Source: Christensenella sp. UBA1750 (lineage in GTDB: Bacteria > Bacillota > Clostridia > Christensenellales > UBA1750). From it: 32,028 nt of DNA. Below are positions 1-7,427 of this stretch, piece after piece. The stretch is taken from assembly GCA_002315655.1 (NCBI GenBank), contig DCHO01000045.1, positions 489-32,516 on the forward strand, given 5' to 3'. A program made the position numbers and the translations under genes. Every line of letters starts with the position of its first letter. The stretch's first letter is position 1. Below the pieces are notes generated by a model, which was not told where the DNA came from, made no database searches, and saw nothing but the letters and a program-made list of their open reading frames with translations.

Positions 1-772
1 CAAAGCCGTCATAGATGTTCAGGCGGGAGGTCACGATAAAGTCGGCAGACACGTTTTCCTTCGCCTTGCCGATGGAATCACGGAGCAGCCTTGTGCGGTT
101 TTCAAAGCTGCCGCCGAACGCGCCCTCCCGCGTGTAGGCGGAGAGCAGCTCGGAATTTAGGTATCTGTGGCAGCACTTGATGTCCACGCCGTCAAAGCCC
201 GCTTTTTCAGCAAGATCGGCGGTCACGGCAAAATCGTCCTCCAAAGCGTAAAGGTAATCGTCCGACACAATACGGCTGCTGTCTATGGGCTTGTCCTTCT
301 CAAAAACGGGGTTGTTGTAGGCAATTAAGGGCGCCGGAGTGCCGTTCGGCTTGGAATATCTGCCGGAATGGGTGGCTTGCAGGATGATAATCGGTGGCTT
401 GTGCCCGGCGGCAACCGCCTTTTCCCGGATGCGCTCGGTCAGTGCCTTGAAATCGTCCAAATTCTCACGGGTCAGGCTGCTCTGGTGGGGGTTCGCCTTG
501 CCCTCGGGACGCACGGCACAGGCTTCAAACCAGATCAGCCCCGCGCCGCTCTCGGCAAAGGTGTCATAGCGCTTCTTCACCAGTTCGGACGGCGCGCCGT
601 TTGTCTCCGAATCGCACCCCTCCATGGGCTGAATGGCGATGCGGTTGGGGATAATGTGCCCGTCTACATGAAGCTCCTCTTTGAGAATGTCCAGATTTTC
701 CGACAGCGGCAGATTGACGCCCGCCGCCTTTGCGGCAATTTTCACTTCTTCCAATGTTTTTGCGGTAAACAT
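1..772 (-). CDS. Old Yellow Enzyme family NADH:flavin oxidoreductase (N-terminal part)
   Basis: Reading leftwards from an ATG at 770-772, an open frame of about 257 codons runs off the left edge, so the C-terminus is missing. I translated it by hand. It carries the FMN-barrel hallmarks of the family: an early NRIAIQPMEG segment, a QATHSGRYS segment, and the active-site stretch HRYLNSELLSAYTREG followed by GGSFENRTRLL. These are known to contact FMN and substrate in OYE and 2,4-dienoyl-CoA reductase-like proteins. The ribosome binding site AAGGAG lies at 781-786, eight bases before the ATG. The gene diverges from the 880-3144 operon across about 107 bp. The role is probably reduction of an alpha,beta-unsaturated carbonyl or nitro compound with NAD(P)H in the cytosol. 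The substrate cannot be told, nor whether a C-terminal FeS/FAD half exists. Confidence 0.88.
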   Translation of the reverse strand, partial: MFTAKTLEEVKIAAKAAGVNLPLSENLDILKEELHVDGHIIPNRIAIQPMEGCDSETNGAPSELVKKRYDTFAESGAGLIWFEACAVRPEGKANPHQSSLTRENLDDFKALTERIREKAVAAGHKPPIIILQATHSGRYSKPNGTPAPLIAYNNPVFEKDKPIDSSRIVSDDYLYALEDDFAVTADLAEKAGFDGVDIKCCHRYLNSELLSAYTREGAFGGSFENRTRLLRDSIGKAKENVSADFIVTSRLNIYDGF

Positions 773-804
773 GATTTTCACTCCTTCACGAAACAGCACG
801 TTTT

Positions 805-844
805 GTGCTATACTATACATACTTCTTACCGTGTATGATACCAC
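805..844. promoter_or_regulatory. Imperfect palindrome between divergent genes, possible operator
   Basis: The left arm at 805-819 (GTGCTATACTATACA) and the reverse complement of the right arm at 832-844 (GTGGTATCATACA) are near matches, separated by about 12 bases. The arms contain -10-like hexamers in both directions (TATAGT on the minus strand, TATGAT on the plus strand), but no good -35 box is visible for either. One regulator binding here could control both the flavin reductase and the dehydrogenase operon. That is inference. Confidence 0.35.
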
Positions 845-879
845 ATTTTTTACGATAAATAAAGAGGAGGAGACCGAAA

Positions 880-1884
880 ATGAAGGATTTTGCCGTGCTG
901 CTGTGCAACGGAGACCGCATGGGCGACGTGTACCCGGAACCTTTGATGACCCGCATGAAGGAGCTGTGCGAGGTTTATCCCGTGCTCATCAAAAAGGATG
1001 AGATGGAAAATCACCGCGAGGCGCTGAAAAAAGCCAAATATGTCTTTTCCACCTGGGGCATGGTGCAGCTTTCGGAGGAGGAGATCAAAGAATATCTGCC
1101 GAACCTCAAAGCCGTGTTCTACGGCGCGGGGTCGGTGCAGCAGTTCGCCCGCCCGTTTTTGAACTTAGGCATCAAGGTCTTTTCCGCATGGGCGGCTAAC
1201 GCCGTGCCCGTCGCGGAATACGCTACCGCACAGATCGTGCTGGGCGGCAAGGGCTTTTTCCTCTCCTGCAGACGGGAGCGCGACGGCGGGCACAAGGCCG
1301 CCGCGGGCTTTTCCAATTCCCTGCCCTGCAATTACAACATCAAGGTCGGCATCTTGGGCGCGGGCATGATCGGCAAAATGATGCTGGAACGCCTTAAAGC
1401 TTTTGAGTATGAAGTGCTGGTCTACGACCCCTTTGTGCCGGAAAACGTGATTGAAAGCTACGGCGCGAAAAAGGCCTCGCTGGAGGAAATCTTTGCCACC
1501 TGTCAGGTGATTTCCAATCATGTGGCGAACCTGCCCTCCACTGTCGGGATGATCACCGCCAAATTGCTTGCCTCTATGCTGCCCAATGCCTGTTTCATCA
1601 ACACCGGGCGCGGCGCAACGGTGGACGAAGCGGGGCTCATTGCCGCCATGGAAGCCTGCCCCGACCGCTGCGCCGTTCTGGACGTGACCATGCCCGAGCC
1701 GCCCGAGGCGGGCAGCAAGCTCTATACCCTGCCCAACGTGTTCCTGACCCCGCACATCGCGGGTTCCTTAGGGCAGGAGGTCGCCCGCATGGGCAAATAC
1801 ATGATCGAGGAATGTGAAGCGCTCCTGTCCGGGCACCCCACCCGCTTTGAGGTGTCGCTCAAAATGCTGGAAACCATGGCGTAA
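880..1884 (+). CDS. D-isomer-specific 2-hydroxyacid dehydrogenase family protein
   Basis: This 334-residue protein is the usual length for the family. The Rossmann NAD-binding motif GAGMIG is at residues 160-165, followed by an acidic residue in VYDPF (D183) that would prefer NAD over NADP. The catalytic triad of the family is visible: Arg244 in NTGRG, Glu273 in MPEPPE and His292 in TPHIAGS. The expected reaction is reversible NAD-dependent reduction of a 2-oxo acid to a D-2-hydroxy acid in the cytosol. The N-terminal substrate domain is not close to phosphoglycerate or lactate dehydrogenases I know, so the substrate is open. The start is fixed by GAGGAGGAG at 864-872. It is the first gene of an operon with a nitroreductase 11 bp downstream. 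Confidence 0.9.
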   Translation: MKDFAVLLCNGDRMGDVYPEPLMTRMKELCEVYPVLIKKDEMENHREALKKAKYVFSTWGMVQLSEEEIKEYLPNLKAVFYGAGSVQQFARPFLNLGIKVFSAWAANAVPVAEYATAQIVLGGKGFFLSCRRERDGGHKAAAGFSNSLPCNYNIKVGILGAGMIGKMMLERLKAFEYEVLVYDPFVPENVIESYGAKKASLEEIFATCQVISNHVANLPSTVGMITAKLLASMLPNACFINTGRGATVDEAGLIAAMEACPDRCAVLDVTMPEPPEAGSKLYTLPNVFLTPHIAGSLGQEVARMGKYMIEECEALLSGHPTRFEVSLKMLETMA

Positions 1885-1895
1885 AGGAGGACCCG

Positions 1896-2414
1896 ATGGA
1901 CTTTTTACAGCTTGCCAAAGACCGCTATTCCGTCCGCAGCTTCTCCGACAAAAAGGTGGAGAAGGAAAAGCTCGACTATATTTTAGAAGCCGGGCGCGTA
2001 GCTCCTACCGCCTGCAACAATCAGCCCCAGCGGGTGCTTGTGGTGCAGAGCGAAGAAGCCCTTGCCAAGTGGCGCAGATGCACCCGCTGTCACTTTAACG
2101 AACAGCTTGTCCTCATCACCTGCTACGACAGGGAGCAGGTGTGGCACCGCTCCTATGACGGTCACGATTCCGGGGATGTGGATGCCTCCATCGTGACCAC
2201 CCACCAGATGCTTGCGGCCTGGGAAAAGGGCGTCGGCTCCACCTGGATCATGTTCTTTGACCCGGATGCCGTGAAAGCGGAGTTCAACTTGCCCGACAAC
2301 ATCGTTCCCGTTTCCGCTCTTGCCATGGGCTATGCCGCCGAGGACGCCAAGCCCTCGGATCGCCACGGCAGCAAAAAGGATGCAAAAGAAACCATAATCT
2401 ACGATACTTTTTAG
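1896..2414 (+). CDS. Nitroreductase family protein (FMN-dependent)
   Basis: This 172-residue protein matches the compact nitroreductase fold. The N-terminal signature KDRYSVRSF at residues 8-16 contains the FMN-phosphate-binding Arg-x-Ser-x-Arg pattern, followed by APTACNNQPQR at about 36-46. The C-terminal half has SALAMGYAAEDAKPSDRH, the usual GY-x(5)-P segment. Such enzymes transfer hydride from NAD(P)H through FMN to nitro groups, quinones or enones in the cytosol. A strong AAAGGAGG at 1883-1890 precedes the ATG. Placement behind a hydroxyacid dehydrogenase and opposite an Old Yellow Enzyme suggests a cluster for reducing small electrophiles or unsaturated acids, but the substrate is unknown. 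Confidence 0.88.
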   Translation: MDFLQLAKDRYSVRSFSDKKVEKEKLDYILEAGRVAPTACNNQPQRVLVVQSEEALAKWRRCTRCHFNEQLVLITCYDREQVWHRSYDGHDSGDVDASIVTTHQMLAAWEKGVGSTWIMFFDPDAVKAEFNLPDNIVPVSALAMGYAAEDAKPSDRHGSKKDAKETIIYDTF

Positions 2415-2426
2415 GAGGAAAAACCC

Positions 2427-2669
2427 ATGAAATGTCCCCTTTGCGGCAGCGAAATGCTGCACGGTTATCTGAATGTTCCCACAGCCATTTGGTCGGAGCG
2501 CAAGCACGTTTTGACCACCGTTCCCAACGATTCCGAGAAATACGCCATGCACATCGGTCAGGCCGTCGTGAAAGCGCTGAACCATGTGGAAAGCGACTGC
2601 TGCCCCAACTGCAAGCACATCCTGATTGACATTCAGGACTGCGAAAATGACTTCGGCAATACCCACTGA
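2427..2669 (+). CDS. Small zinc-ribbon protein, DUF6487-like
   Basis: This 80-residue protein has CPLC at residues 4-7 and CPNC in the second half (DCCPNCKHILID), the spacing of a four-cysteine zinc ribbon. Between the knuckles is a GYLNVPTAIWSERKH segment that resembles PF20097 (DUF6487), a family of short proteins common in gut Firmicutes with no known function. The family assignment is from memory. The gene is 12 bp behind the nitroreductase with a clear AGGAGGAAAAA site, so it is part of the operon. There is no signal peptide or membrane segment. It could bind a nucleic acid or a partner protein. Confidence 0.78.
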   Translation: MKCPLCGSEMLHGYLNVPTAIWSERKHVLTTVPNDSEKYAMHIGQAVVKALNHVESDCCPNCKHILIDIQDCENDFGNTH

Positions 2670-2685
2670 CAACATGGAGAACAGT

Positions 2686-3144
2686 ATGGAAGGCTTCACC
2701 CCTGCTTATTCTTACACCGAGCAGGTGCATCTGGTCAATTCCGCCGACCTCAACGGCTACAAGCGGCTTTTCGGCGGTGTGCTGCTTTCGTGGATCGACA
2801 TGGTGGCGGCTATCGTTGCCCGCCGCCACACCCATTGCAATGTCACCACCGCGTCGATTGACAATCTGCAATTCTTAGCCCCTGCCCATGCCAATGATCT
2901 TTTGGTGCTCTGCGGCAAGGTCACGCACACCGGGCGCACCTCCCTTGAGGTTCGTGTCAAATCCTTTGTGGAGCACATCGACGGCACACGCACCCTCATC
3001 AACGAGGCTTATTATGTGATGGTCGCGCTGGACGATAATGAAAAGCCCGTCCCCGTTCCGCCCCTTCTGCCCCAGACCGAGGAAGAAAAACGGGACTATG
3101 AGGCCGGTGCGCATCGTCGGCAAATCCGCAAAAACAGACGGTAA
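2686..3144 (+). CDS. Hotdog-fold acyl-CoA thioesterase (YciA/BFIT-like)
   Basis: The protein is about 152 residues from the ATG at 2686. It shows the family pattern: an N-terminal VNSADLNGYKRLFGGVLLSWIDMVAA helix region with the usual N-x-x-G-x-x-F/L-G-G-x-L/V-x-x-x-x-D layout, then TTASIDNLQFLAPAHANDLL and the strand set GRTSLEVRVKSFVE. It should hydrolyse a short or medium acyl-CoA to the free acid and CoA in the cytosol. In-frame ATGs also exist at 2626 and 2674. I chose 2686 because GGAGA sits five bases before it, while the earlier ones overlap the preceding gene or lack a ribosome binding site. It is the last gene of the operon. The tail is rich in Glu, Arg and Lys. Confidence 0.87.
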   Translation: MEGFTPAYSYTEQVHLVNSADLNGYKRLFGGVLLSWIDMVAAIVARRHTHCNVTTASIDNLQFLAPAHANDLLVLCGKVTHTGRTSLEVRVKSFVEHIDGTRTLINEAYYVMVALDDNEKPVPVPPLLPQTEEEKRDYEAGAHRRQIRKNRR

Positions 3145-3150
3145 ACGTAG

Positions 3151-3187
3151 AAAAAGTCCTCTTGCAAAAACTCATGCAAGAGGACTT
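3151..3187 (-). terminator. Intrinsic terminator between convergent genes
   Basis: A perfect 13-bp stem (AAGTCCTCTTGCA at 3154-3166, mirrored at 3175-3187) has an 8-base loop. On the minus strand the stem is followed by a run of five T (3155-3151), so it best serves the leftward pilT transcript. On the plus strand only TT follows before AAA, so rightward termination would be weaker. Confidence 0.85.
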
Positions 3188-3201
3188 AAATACTATGTTT
3201 C

Positions 3202-4257
3202 TTAAATCAGAATGCGCTTCAGAATTTCTTTGTCGTAGGCGTAGGAATACGCGGTTTCCCTGGAAATCAAGTGGGAGGCGTAAAGCGAGGCAATGGCCAT
3301 GTCCATGCTCTGCATTCCCTCTGCCTTGTGGGTCTGGATGACGGAAGGAATCTGGAAGGTCTTGTTGTCGCGGATGCAGCTGCGGATGGCGCTGTTGGGC
3401 AGCATGACTTCCATGGCGGCCACGCGCCCTTCCCGGTCGGAGCGGGGCAGAAGCTGCTGGGAGACCACGCATTCCAGCACGTCGGCCAGCTGGGTGCGGA
3501 TCTGCTGCTGCTGGTGCGGCGGGAACACGTCAATGATTCTGTCCACGGTGGAGTGAGAGCCCGGTGTGTGCAGAGTGGAGAGCACCAGATGTCCGGTTTC
3601 GGCGGCGGTGATGGCGCTGGAAATGGTGTCCAGATCGCGCATTTCGCCGATGAAGATGATGTCCGGGTCTTCACGCAGCGCGGAATACAGACCGGTGGCA
3701 AAGGACTTGGTATCCATGCCCACTTCGCGCTGGTTCACGATGCTCTTTGCGTGGGGGTGCAGATATTCAATAGGGTCTTCAAGGGTAATGATGTGCTTTT
3801 CGTAATTCAAATTGATCTGGTTGATTAAGGAAGCAATGGTGGTGGTCTTGCCCACGCCGGTGGGACCGGTCACAAGAATCAGGCCGCGCTTTTTATGGGA
3901 GGCTTCCACAACGGGCAGCGGAATGCCCAGCGACTTCGGATCGGGAATGTCCGCGTTCAAGATGCGGGCGACCAGTGCCAAGCTGTTGCGCTGTTTGAAA
4001 ATGTTCAGGCGGAAACGGCCAACGCCGTCCTCATAGCGGGCGAAGTCCACTTCGCCTTCCTCTTCCAGCACCTGACGCTGGTGATCGGTCATGATCTGGT
4101 TGGCGATGGCCTTTGTATCCTCCGCCGTCAATACATCAGGGAGAATGCCGACGATCTCGCCGTCGATTCTGCAGCTGGGCACGCGCCCCGGAGACAGGTG
4201 CAGGTCGGAAGAATGTCTTTCCGCCGCCATTTTGATGAGAGTATTAAATGTGTACAT
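3202..4257 (-). CDS. pilT: PilT-like type IV pilus retraction ATPase
   Basis: This 351-residue protein is the normal PilT length. It has Walker A GPTGVGKT at residues 131-138, the Asp box ITLEDPIEY near 157-165, Walker B DIIFIGEMRD at 199-208 and the His box GHLVLSTLHT at 222-231. The C-terminal SAIRSCIRDNK corresponds to the AIRNLIRE motif that retraction ATPases need. It would power pilus depolymerisation at the inner face of the membrane. The frame is open 336 bases further upstream, but the start at 4257 has AGGAG at 4263-4267, begins the family N-terminus, and follows a consensus promoter. No other pilus gene is in the window, so its assembly partners lie elsewhere or it acts with a separate secretion system. 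Confidence 0.93.
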   Translation of the reverse strand: MYTFNTLIKMAAERHSSDLHLSPGRVPSCRIDGEIVGILPDVLTAEDTKAIANQIMTDHQRQVLEEEGEVDFARYEDGVGRFRLNIFKQRNSLALVARILNADIPDPKSLGIPLPVVEASHKKRGLILVTGPTGVGKTTTIASLINQINLNYEKHIITLEDPIEYLHPHAKSIVNQREVGMDTKSFATGLYSALREDPDIIFIGEMRDLDTISSAITAAETGHLVLSTLHTPGSHSTVDRIIDVFPPHQQQQIRTQLADVLECVVSQQLLPRSDREGRVAAMEVMLPNSAIRSCIRDNKTFQIPSVIQTHKAEGMQSMDMAIASLYASHLISRETAYSYAYDKEILKRILI

Positions 4258-4291
4258 AATCGCTCCTGCTTTGATAAAGATTGTTATCTTT

Positions 4292-4319
4292 ATTGTAACA
4301 TGAATGTGGCTTCTGTCAA
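4292..4319 (-). promoter_or_regulatory. Sigma-A promoter of pilT
   Basis: On the minus strand TTGACA (4314-4319) and TACAAT (4292-4297) are separated by 16 bases. The -10 box ends 34 bases before the chosen pilT start at 4257, which supports that start. Confidence 0.85.
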
Positions 4320-4404
4320 GCTGAAAAAACAGTGGGCTTTGCATTTTCTCGGGAAATGAATGTATTTCTGAAAGGAAATTCCCTGTTAATTTCTCGCGCC
4401 GCCC

Positions 4405-4433
4405 TTGATTTTCCTTTTGAAATGGGCTATCAT
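4405..4433 (+). promoter_or_regulatory. Probable promoter of the T-box/glyS transcript
   Basis: TTGATT (4405-4410) and TATCAT (4428-4433) are separated by exactly 17 bases, which would start transcription near 4440. The -10 box falls inside the 5' arm of a possible long hairpin (4425-4466). If that hairpin belongs to the riboswitch, the true start must lie upstream. Confidence 0.6.
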
Positions 4434-4439
4434 GGCAAA

Positions 4440-4660
4440 TAGAACAGAATCGTTCTGCATGGAGCCGAAAACAAGTACCGCAAAACAGATTGTCCAAAGA
4501 GAGCCGGAGCAGGTGGAAACCGGCGGCAGGGTTTGCGGGAAGGCAGTCGGGGAGCGGGACAAAACAAGCAAGGCGGATGAGGAATCTCATCAACCTGGGT
4601 GGAACCGCGGAAGCAACCCTTTCGTCCCAGAAGACACGGGATGAAATGGGTTTTATTTTT
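4440..4660 (+). promoter_or_regulatory. T-box riboswitch leader of glycyl-tRNA synthetase
   Basis: The leader carries the invariant T-box TGGGTGGAACCGCG at 4596-4609, which pairs with the CCA end of uncharged tRNA. Just after it is the terminator hairpin: CCCTTTCGTCCC at 4617-4628 pairs with GGGATGAAATGGG at 4638-4650, followed by TTTTATTTTT. A stem III of the usual type (AGAGAGCCGG, GGTGGAAACCGGC) spans about 4498-4524. Uncharged glycine tRNA should favour the antiterminator and so synthetase expression. Stem I and the specifier codon could not be placed with confidence, because only about 57 bases separate the predicted transcript start from stem III. Confidence 0.93.
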
Positions 4661-4691
4661 ATATAACAATGTATTTTAGGAGGAACTTTTC

Positions 4692-6092
4692 ATGGCTGAA
4701 CTTACGATGGAAAAGCTGATGAACCTGTGCAAGGGTCGCGGCTTCATCTTTGCGGGCTCCGAGATTTACGGCGGCCTGGCCAACACCTGGGACTACGGCC
4801 CCTTGGGCGTGGAGCTCAAAAACAACGTCAAAAAGGCATGGTGGAAGAAATTCGTTCAGGAAAACCCCTATAACGTGGGTCTGGATGCCGCCATCCTCAT
4901 GAACCCCCAGACCTGGATCGCCTCCGGCCACCTGGCGGGCTTCTCCGACCCTTTGATGGACTGCAAGGAGTGCCATGAGCGTTTCCGTGCGGACAAGCTC
5001 ATCGAGGACTTCTGCGCCGAGAAGGGCATCAAGCCGGAAAAGGCTGTGGATGCCATGTCTCAGGCTGAGATGATGGACTTCATCAACGGGAACAACATCC
5101 CCTGCCCCTCCTGCGGCAAGCACAATTTTACCGACATCCGTCAGTTTAATCTGATGTTCAAGACCTTCCAGGGCGTCACCGAGGACGCCAAGAACACCGT
5201 CTATCTGCGTCCCGAGACCGCGCAGGGCATTTTCGTCAACTTCCCCTCTATTCAGCGCACTACAAGAAAGAAGCTGCCCTTCGGCGTATGCCAGATCGGC
5301 AAGTCCTTCCGCAACGAGATCACCCCCGGCAACTTCACCTTCCGCACCCGCGAGTTCGAGCAGATGGAGCTGGAATTCTTCTGCAAGCCTGACACTGATC
5401 TGGAATGGTTCGCCTATTGGCGTGCCTACTGCCGCGACTGGCTGCTGAACCTCGGCATGATCGAGGAACGTCTGCGTCTGCGCGACCACGAGAAGGAGGA
5501 GCTGTCCTTCTACTCCAAGGCCACCACGGACTTTGAGTATCTGTTCCCCTTCGGCTGGGGCGAACTGTGGGGCGTGGCCGACCGCACCAACTACGACCTG
5601 ACCCAGCACCAGAATGTCTCCGGCAAGGATCTGACCTACTTCGATCAGGAGACCAACTCCCGCTACATTCCCTACGTCGTCGAGCCCTCTCTGGGCGCTG
5701 ACCGTGTGACCCTGGCCTTCCTCTGCAACGCCTACGAGGAGCAGGATGTGGGCAAGGACGGCAAGGAGGACATCCGCGTGGTCATGCACCTGCATCCCGC
5801 GCTCGCTCCCTTCAAGGCTGCCGTTCTGCCCCTTTCCAAGAAGCTCAACGACAAGGCCGAGGAAATCTACACCGCCCTTTCCAAGTCCTTCATGGTGGAC
5901 TATGACGACGCCGGTTCCATCGGCAAGCGCTATCGCCGCCAGGACGAGATCGGCACCCCCATGTGCATCACCGTGGACTTCGACACCGAAACCGACGGCT
6001 GCGTCACCGTCCGCGACCGCGACACCATGGAGCAGGAGCGCGTCGCCATCGCCGACCTGGAAAGCTACATCGCCAAGAAGATCGCGTTTTAA
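4692..6092 (+). CDS. glyS: Glycine--tRNA ligase, dimeric single-chain type
   Basis: This 466-residue class II synthetase attaches glycine to its tRNA in the cytosol. The N-terminus (GRGFIFAGSEIYGGLANTWDYGPLG) is the characteristic motif 1 region of the alpha2 enzyme. Motif 2 is visible as GKSFRNEITPGNFTFRTREFEQMELEFF. A zinc-ribbon-like insertion has CKEC near residue 93 and CPSC near 140. Near the C-terminus are PYVVEPSLGADR (motif 3) and an anticodon-binding domain beginning with HPALAPFKAAVLPL. AGGAGG precedes the ATG. Codons end strongly in C, as in highly expressed genes. The bacterial alpha2 form is typical of Firmicutes, unlike the two-subunit GlyQ/GlyS type. Control is by the T-box leader. 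Confidence 0.97.
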   Translation: MAELTMEKLMNLCKGRGFIFAGSEIYGGLANTWDYGPLGVELKNNVKKAWWKKFVQENPYNVGLDAAILMNPQTWIASGHLAGFSDPLMDCKECHERFRADKLIEDFCAEKGIKPEKAVDAMSQAEMMDFINGNNIPCPSCGKHNFTDIRQFNLMFKTFQGVTEDAKNTVYLRPETAQGIFVNFPSIQRTTRKKLPFGVCQIGKSFRNEITPGNFTFRTREFEQMELEFFCKPDTDLEWFAYWRAYCRDWLLNLGMIEERLRLRDHEKEELSFYSKATTDFEYLFPFGWGELWGVADRTNYDLTQHQNVSGKDLTYFDQETNSRYIPYVVEPSLGADRVTLAFLCNAYEEQDVGKDGKEDIRVVMHLHPALAPFKAAVLPLSKKLNDKAEEIYTALSKSFMVDYDDAGSIGKRYRRQDEIGTPMCITVDFDTETDGCVTVRDRDTMEQERVAIADLESYIAKKIAF

Positions 6093-6109
6093 ATATATAG
6101 TAAATACCA

Positions 6110-6150
6110 AAAGCGTACAATGGGAATTTATCTCGTTGTACGCTTTGCTT
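6110..6150 (+). terminator. Intrinsic terminator after glyS
   Basis: An 11-bp stem, AAAGCGTACAA (6110-6120) with TTGTACGCTTT (6136-6146), has a 15-base loop, and the sequence continues GCTTTAGTTT. It marks the end of the GC-rich glyS unit and the left limit of the AT-rich island. Confidence 0.8.
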
Positions 6151-6208
6151 TAGTTTGTGAAGAAGATATAGCTTGATGAAGTAAAATAAAAAAATGTAGA
6201 CAAATTAC

Positions 6209-6237
6209 TTGACAATTTTGTGCGATTAATGTATAGT
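6209..6237 (+). promoter_or_regulatory. Promoter of the AT-rich island genes
   Basis: TTGACA (6209-6214), 17 bases, then TATAGT (6232-6237) with TG just upstream of the -10. The -35 box is straddled by AAATT (6203-6207) and AATTT (6214-6218), a small inverted repeat that the downstream XRE protein could bind as an autoregulator. The operator idea is inference. Confidence 0.8.
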
Positions 6238-6261
6238 AATGTTGAAAGGAGGTGAACCTCT

Positions 6262-6729
6262 ATGAGAGAGTGTACCGATGCTGATATACAAAAACTCCAA
6301 ACAAATCTATCGACTATTCGGAGAGCAGGAGAATGGACGGCTGAAGAGTTTGGAGACATGATTGGGGTGACAAAACAAACTATAAGTAATTTAGAATCAC
6401 AAAAAGTTGCTATGAGTAAAACGCAGTATATCGCCATTAGAGCTGTTATTGATTATGAATTAGGAGAAAGACCAGATGATACAGCTTTTCTTTCTGCGGT
6501 GAATCTTTGTTTGAATTCTGATAATGTTCCTGTTGAAGACAAACAGAAGGCACAAGCGTTTGTTGAAGGCGCAAAAAGAAATGGTTTAGCAACAGCAGCA
6601 ATTATCGCCGGTGTTACTGCTTTAGTAGGTGTCGCAATTTCACAAGTTATTTTTCGAAAGAACGACACTGCTTTGTTATCAAATTCAACAAAAGAATGGA
6701 TGAGCAAAATAATCAAGAGAAAGGTATAG
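6262..6729 (+). CDS. XRE-family HTH protein with C-terminal membrane helix
   Basis: This 155-residue protein starts behind a perfect AAAGGAGGTG site. Residues about 24-50 form a helix-turn-helix of the Cro/CI type (WTAEEFGDMIGVTKQTISNLE). A linker follows, then one clear hydrophobic helix at about 108-131 (GLATAAIIAGVTALVGVAISQVIF), bounded by Lys/Arg, and a short basic tail. The layout suggests a DNA-binding domain facing the cytoplasm and tethered to the membrane. Such membrane-bound XRE proteins are known in mobile and defence modules of Firmicutes, but I cannot name this one. Codon use is AT-rich, very different from glyS and rarA on either side, which suggests horizontal acquisition. The next gene starts directly after its stop codon. 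Confidence 0.8.
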   Translation: MRECTDADIQKLQTNLSTIRRAGEWTAEEFGDMIGVTKQTISNLESQKVAMSKTQYIAIRAVIDYELGERPDDTAFLSAVNLCLNSDNVPVEDKQKAQAFVEGAKRNGLATAAIIAGVTALVGVAISQVIFRKNDTALLSNSTKEWMSKIIKRKV

Positions 6730-7092
6730 TTGTTTATGGGTAATTTGGGAGGTTACCAGTTGATAACAACATTAGCAAAGAAAGTTGGAGGTCCACTAAA
6801 TTTCTGCGGAATTCTGGTTGGTGCTGGAATAGTAGTTGGAGGAGCTACGGTTGGCGCTATTAAATGCAAGAAAAATTTAAGCGAAAACAAAAGAAATGAG
6901 GAACGGAGTAATATTCTTTATACAGTTGTTGAAGAAGGTGTATCCAATGAAGGAGTTCATTTCTATGTTGGAGATCAATTTCGTGTATGGAATGTTGATG
7001 GAGATGCAGTATTGATTGAAAAAATTCACGATACTAACAATCCATACTTTGTATCAGGTAGATTGTTGAAAAACATTTCAAACTATAATTAA
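6730..7092 (+). CDS. Unknown single-pass membrane protein
   Basis: The protein is 120 residues from a TTG at 6730, or 118 from the ATG at 6736. GAGAAAGG at 6717-6724 is well spaced for the TTG. Residues about 22-45 (PLNFCGILVGAGIVVGGATVGAIK) form one glycine-rich hydrophobic helix followed by a basic stretch. The remaining 60 residues look like a small beta-rich domain (YTVVEEGVSNEGVHFYVGDQFRVWNVDGDAVLIEK) of SH3-like character; that fold is a guess. It follows the XRE gene with no gap, so the two are translated together. I do not recognise the family. A two-component membrane module with the XRE protein is a fair reading. Confidence 0.7.
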   Translation: MFMGNLGGYQLITTLAKKVGGPLNFCGILVGAGIVVGGATVGAIKCKKNLSENKRNEERSNILYTVVEEGVSNEGVHFYVGDQFRVWNVDGDAVLIEKIHDTNNPYFVSGRLLKNISNYN

Positions 7093-7112
7093 GAAAGGAC
7101 GCGCAATTATTC

Positions 7113-7376
7113 ATGAAACATGTTTTCAAAGCCACTGGAATGGGATGGACACCTGATAGAGAAGGTATTTGGTTTGATGCCGACTACTACACAAAAGAAG
7201 AAGCAGAAGCTCAATTTGTTCCTGTCGAGAAAACAAGCAGGGATGGGTGGCCATATACGGCTTATGAGTACCAAGGTGACACTTTTAGGTATGTTGAATA
7301 CCTTGGTCTATATGATGATAATGATATGCCAATGAACGACGACGAGTATTATAGAGGAATTCATAAAAAGCATTAG
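7113..7376 (+). CDS. Small acidic protein of unknown function
   Basis: This 87-residue protein is rich in Tyr, Asp and Glu, with several Trp (GMGWTPDREGIWFDADYYTKEEAEAQF), and has no signal or membrane segment. It lies 20 bp behind the previous gene and ahead of a hairpin, so it is the third gene of the island operon. The ribosome binding site (GAAAGGA at 7094-7100) is rather far from the ATG (12 bases). I recognise no family. Acidic small proteins at the end of mobile modules can be anti-restriction or DNA-mimic proteins, but nothing here proves that. Confidence 0.65.
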   Translation: MKHVFKATGMGWTPDREGIWFDADYYTKEEAEAQFVPVEKTSRDGWPYTAYEYQGDTFRYVEYLGLYDDNDMPMNDDEYYRGIHKKH

Positions 7377-7384
7377 GTAATAGT

Positions 7385-7427
7385 AATGTCCATATATTGA
7401 CTGTAAAAATGCCAATATATGGACATT
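7385..7427 (+). terminator. Perfect 15-bp inverted repeat, probable terminator
   Basis: AATGTCCATATATTG at 7385-7399 is mirrored exactly at 7413-7427 with a 13-base loop. It follows the last island gene by nine bases. There is no T-run after the stem, so it may be a weak terminator or an mRNA-stabilising structure. Confidence 0.6.

Noticed and set aside
1165..1755. Long minus-strand frames within the dehydrogenase gene
   Set aside because: They are shadows. The plus-strand frame carries the catalytic Arg, Glu and His of its family.
4425..4466. Hairpin with CATG arms treated as a separate regulatory RNA
   Set aside because: It overlaps the predicted promoter and the T-box leader and is better discussed as a possible stem I than as an independent element.
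4659..6110. A 483-codon open frame antisense to glyS
   Set aside because: It is an artefact of the strong third-position C bias of glyS. Its translation is a low-complexity Val/Leu/Gly/Asp/His mix, and no ribosome binding site precedes it.
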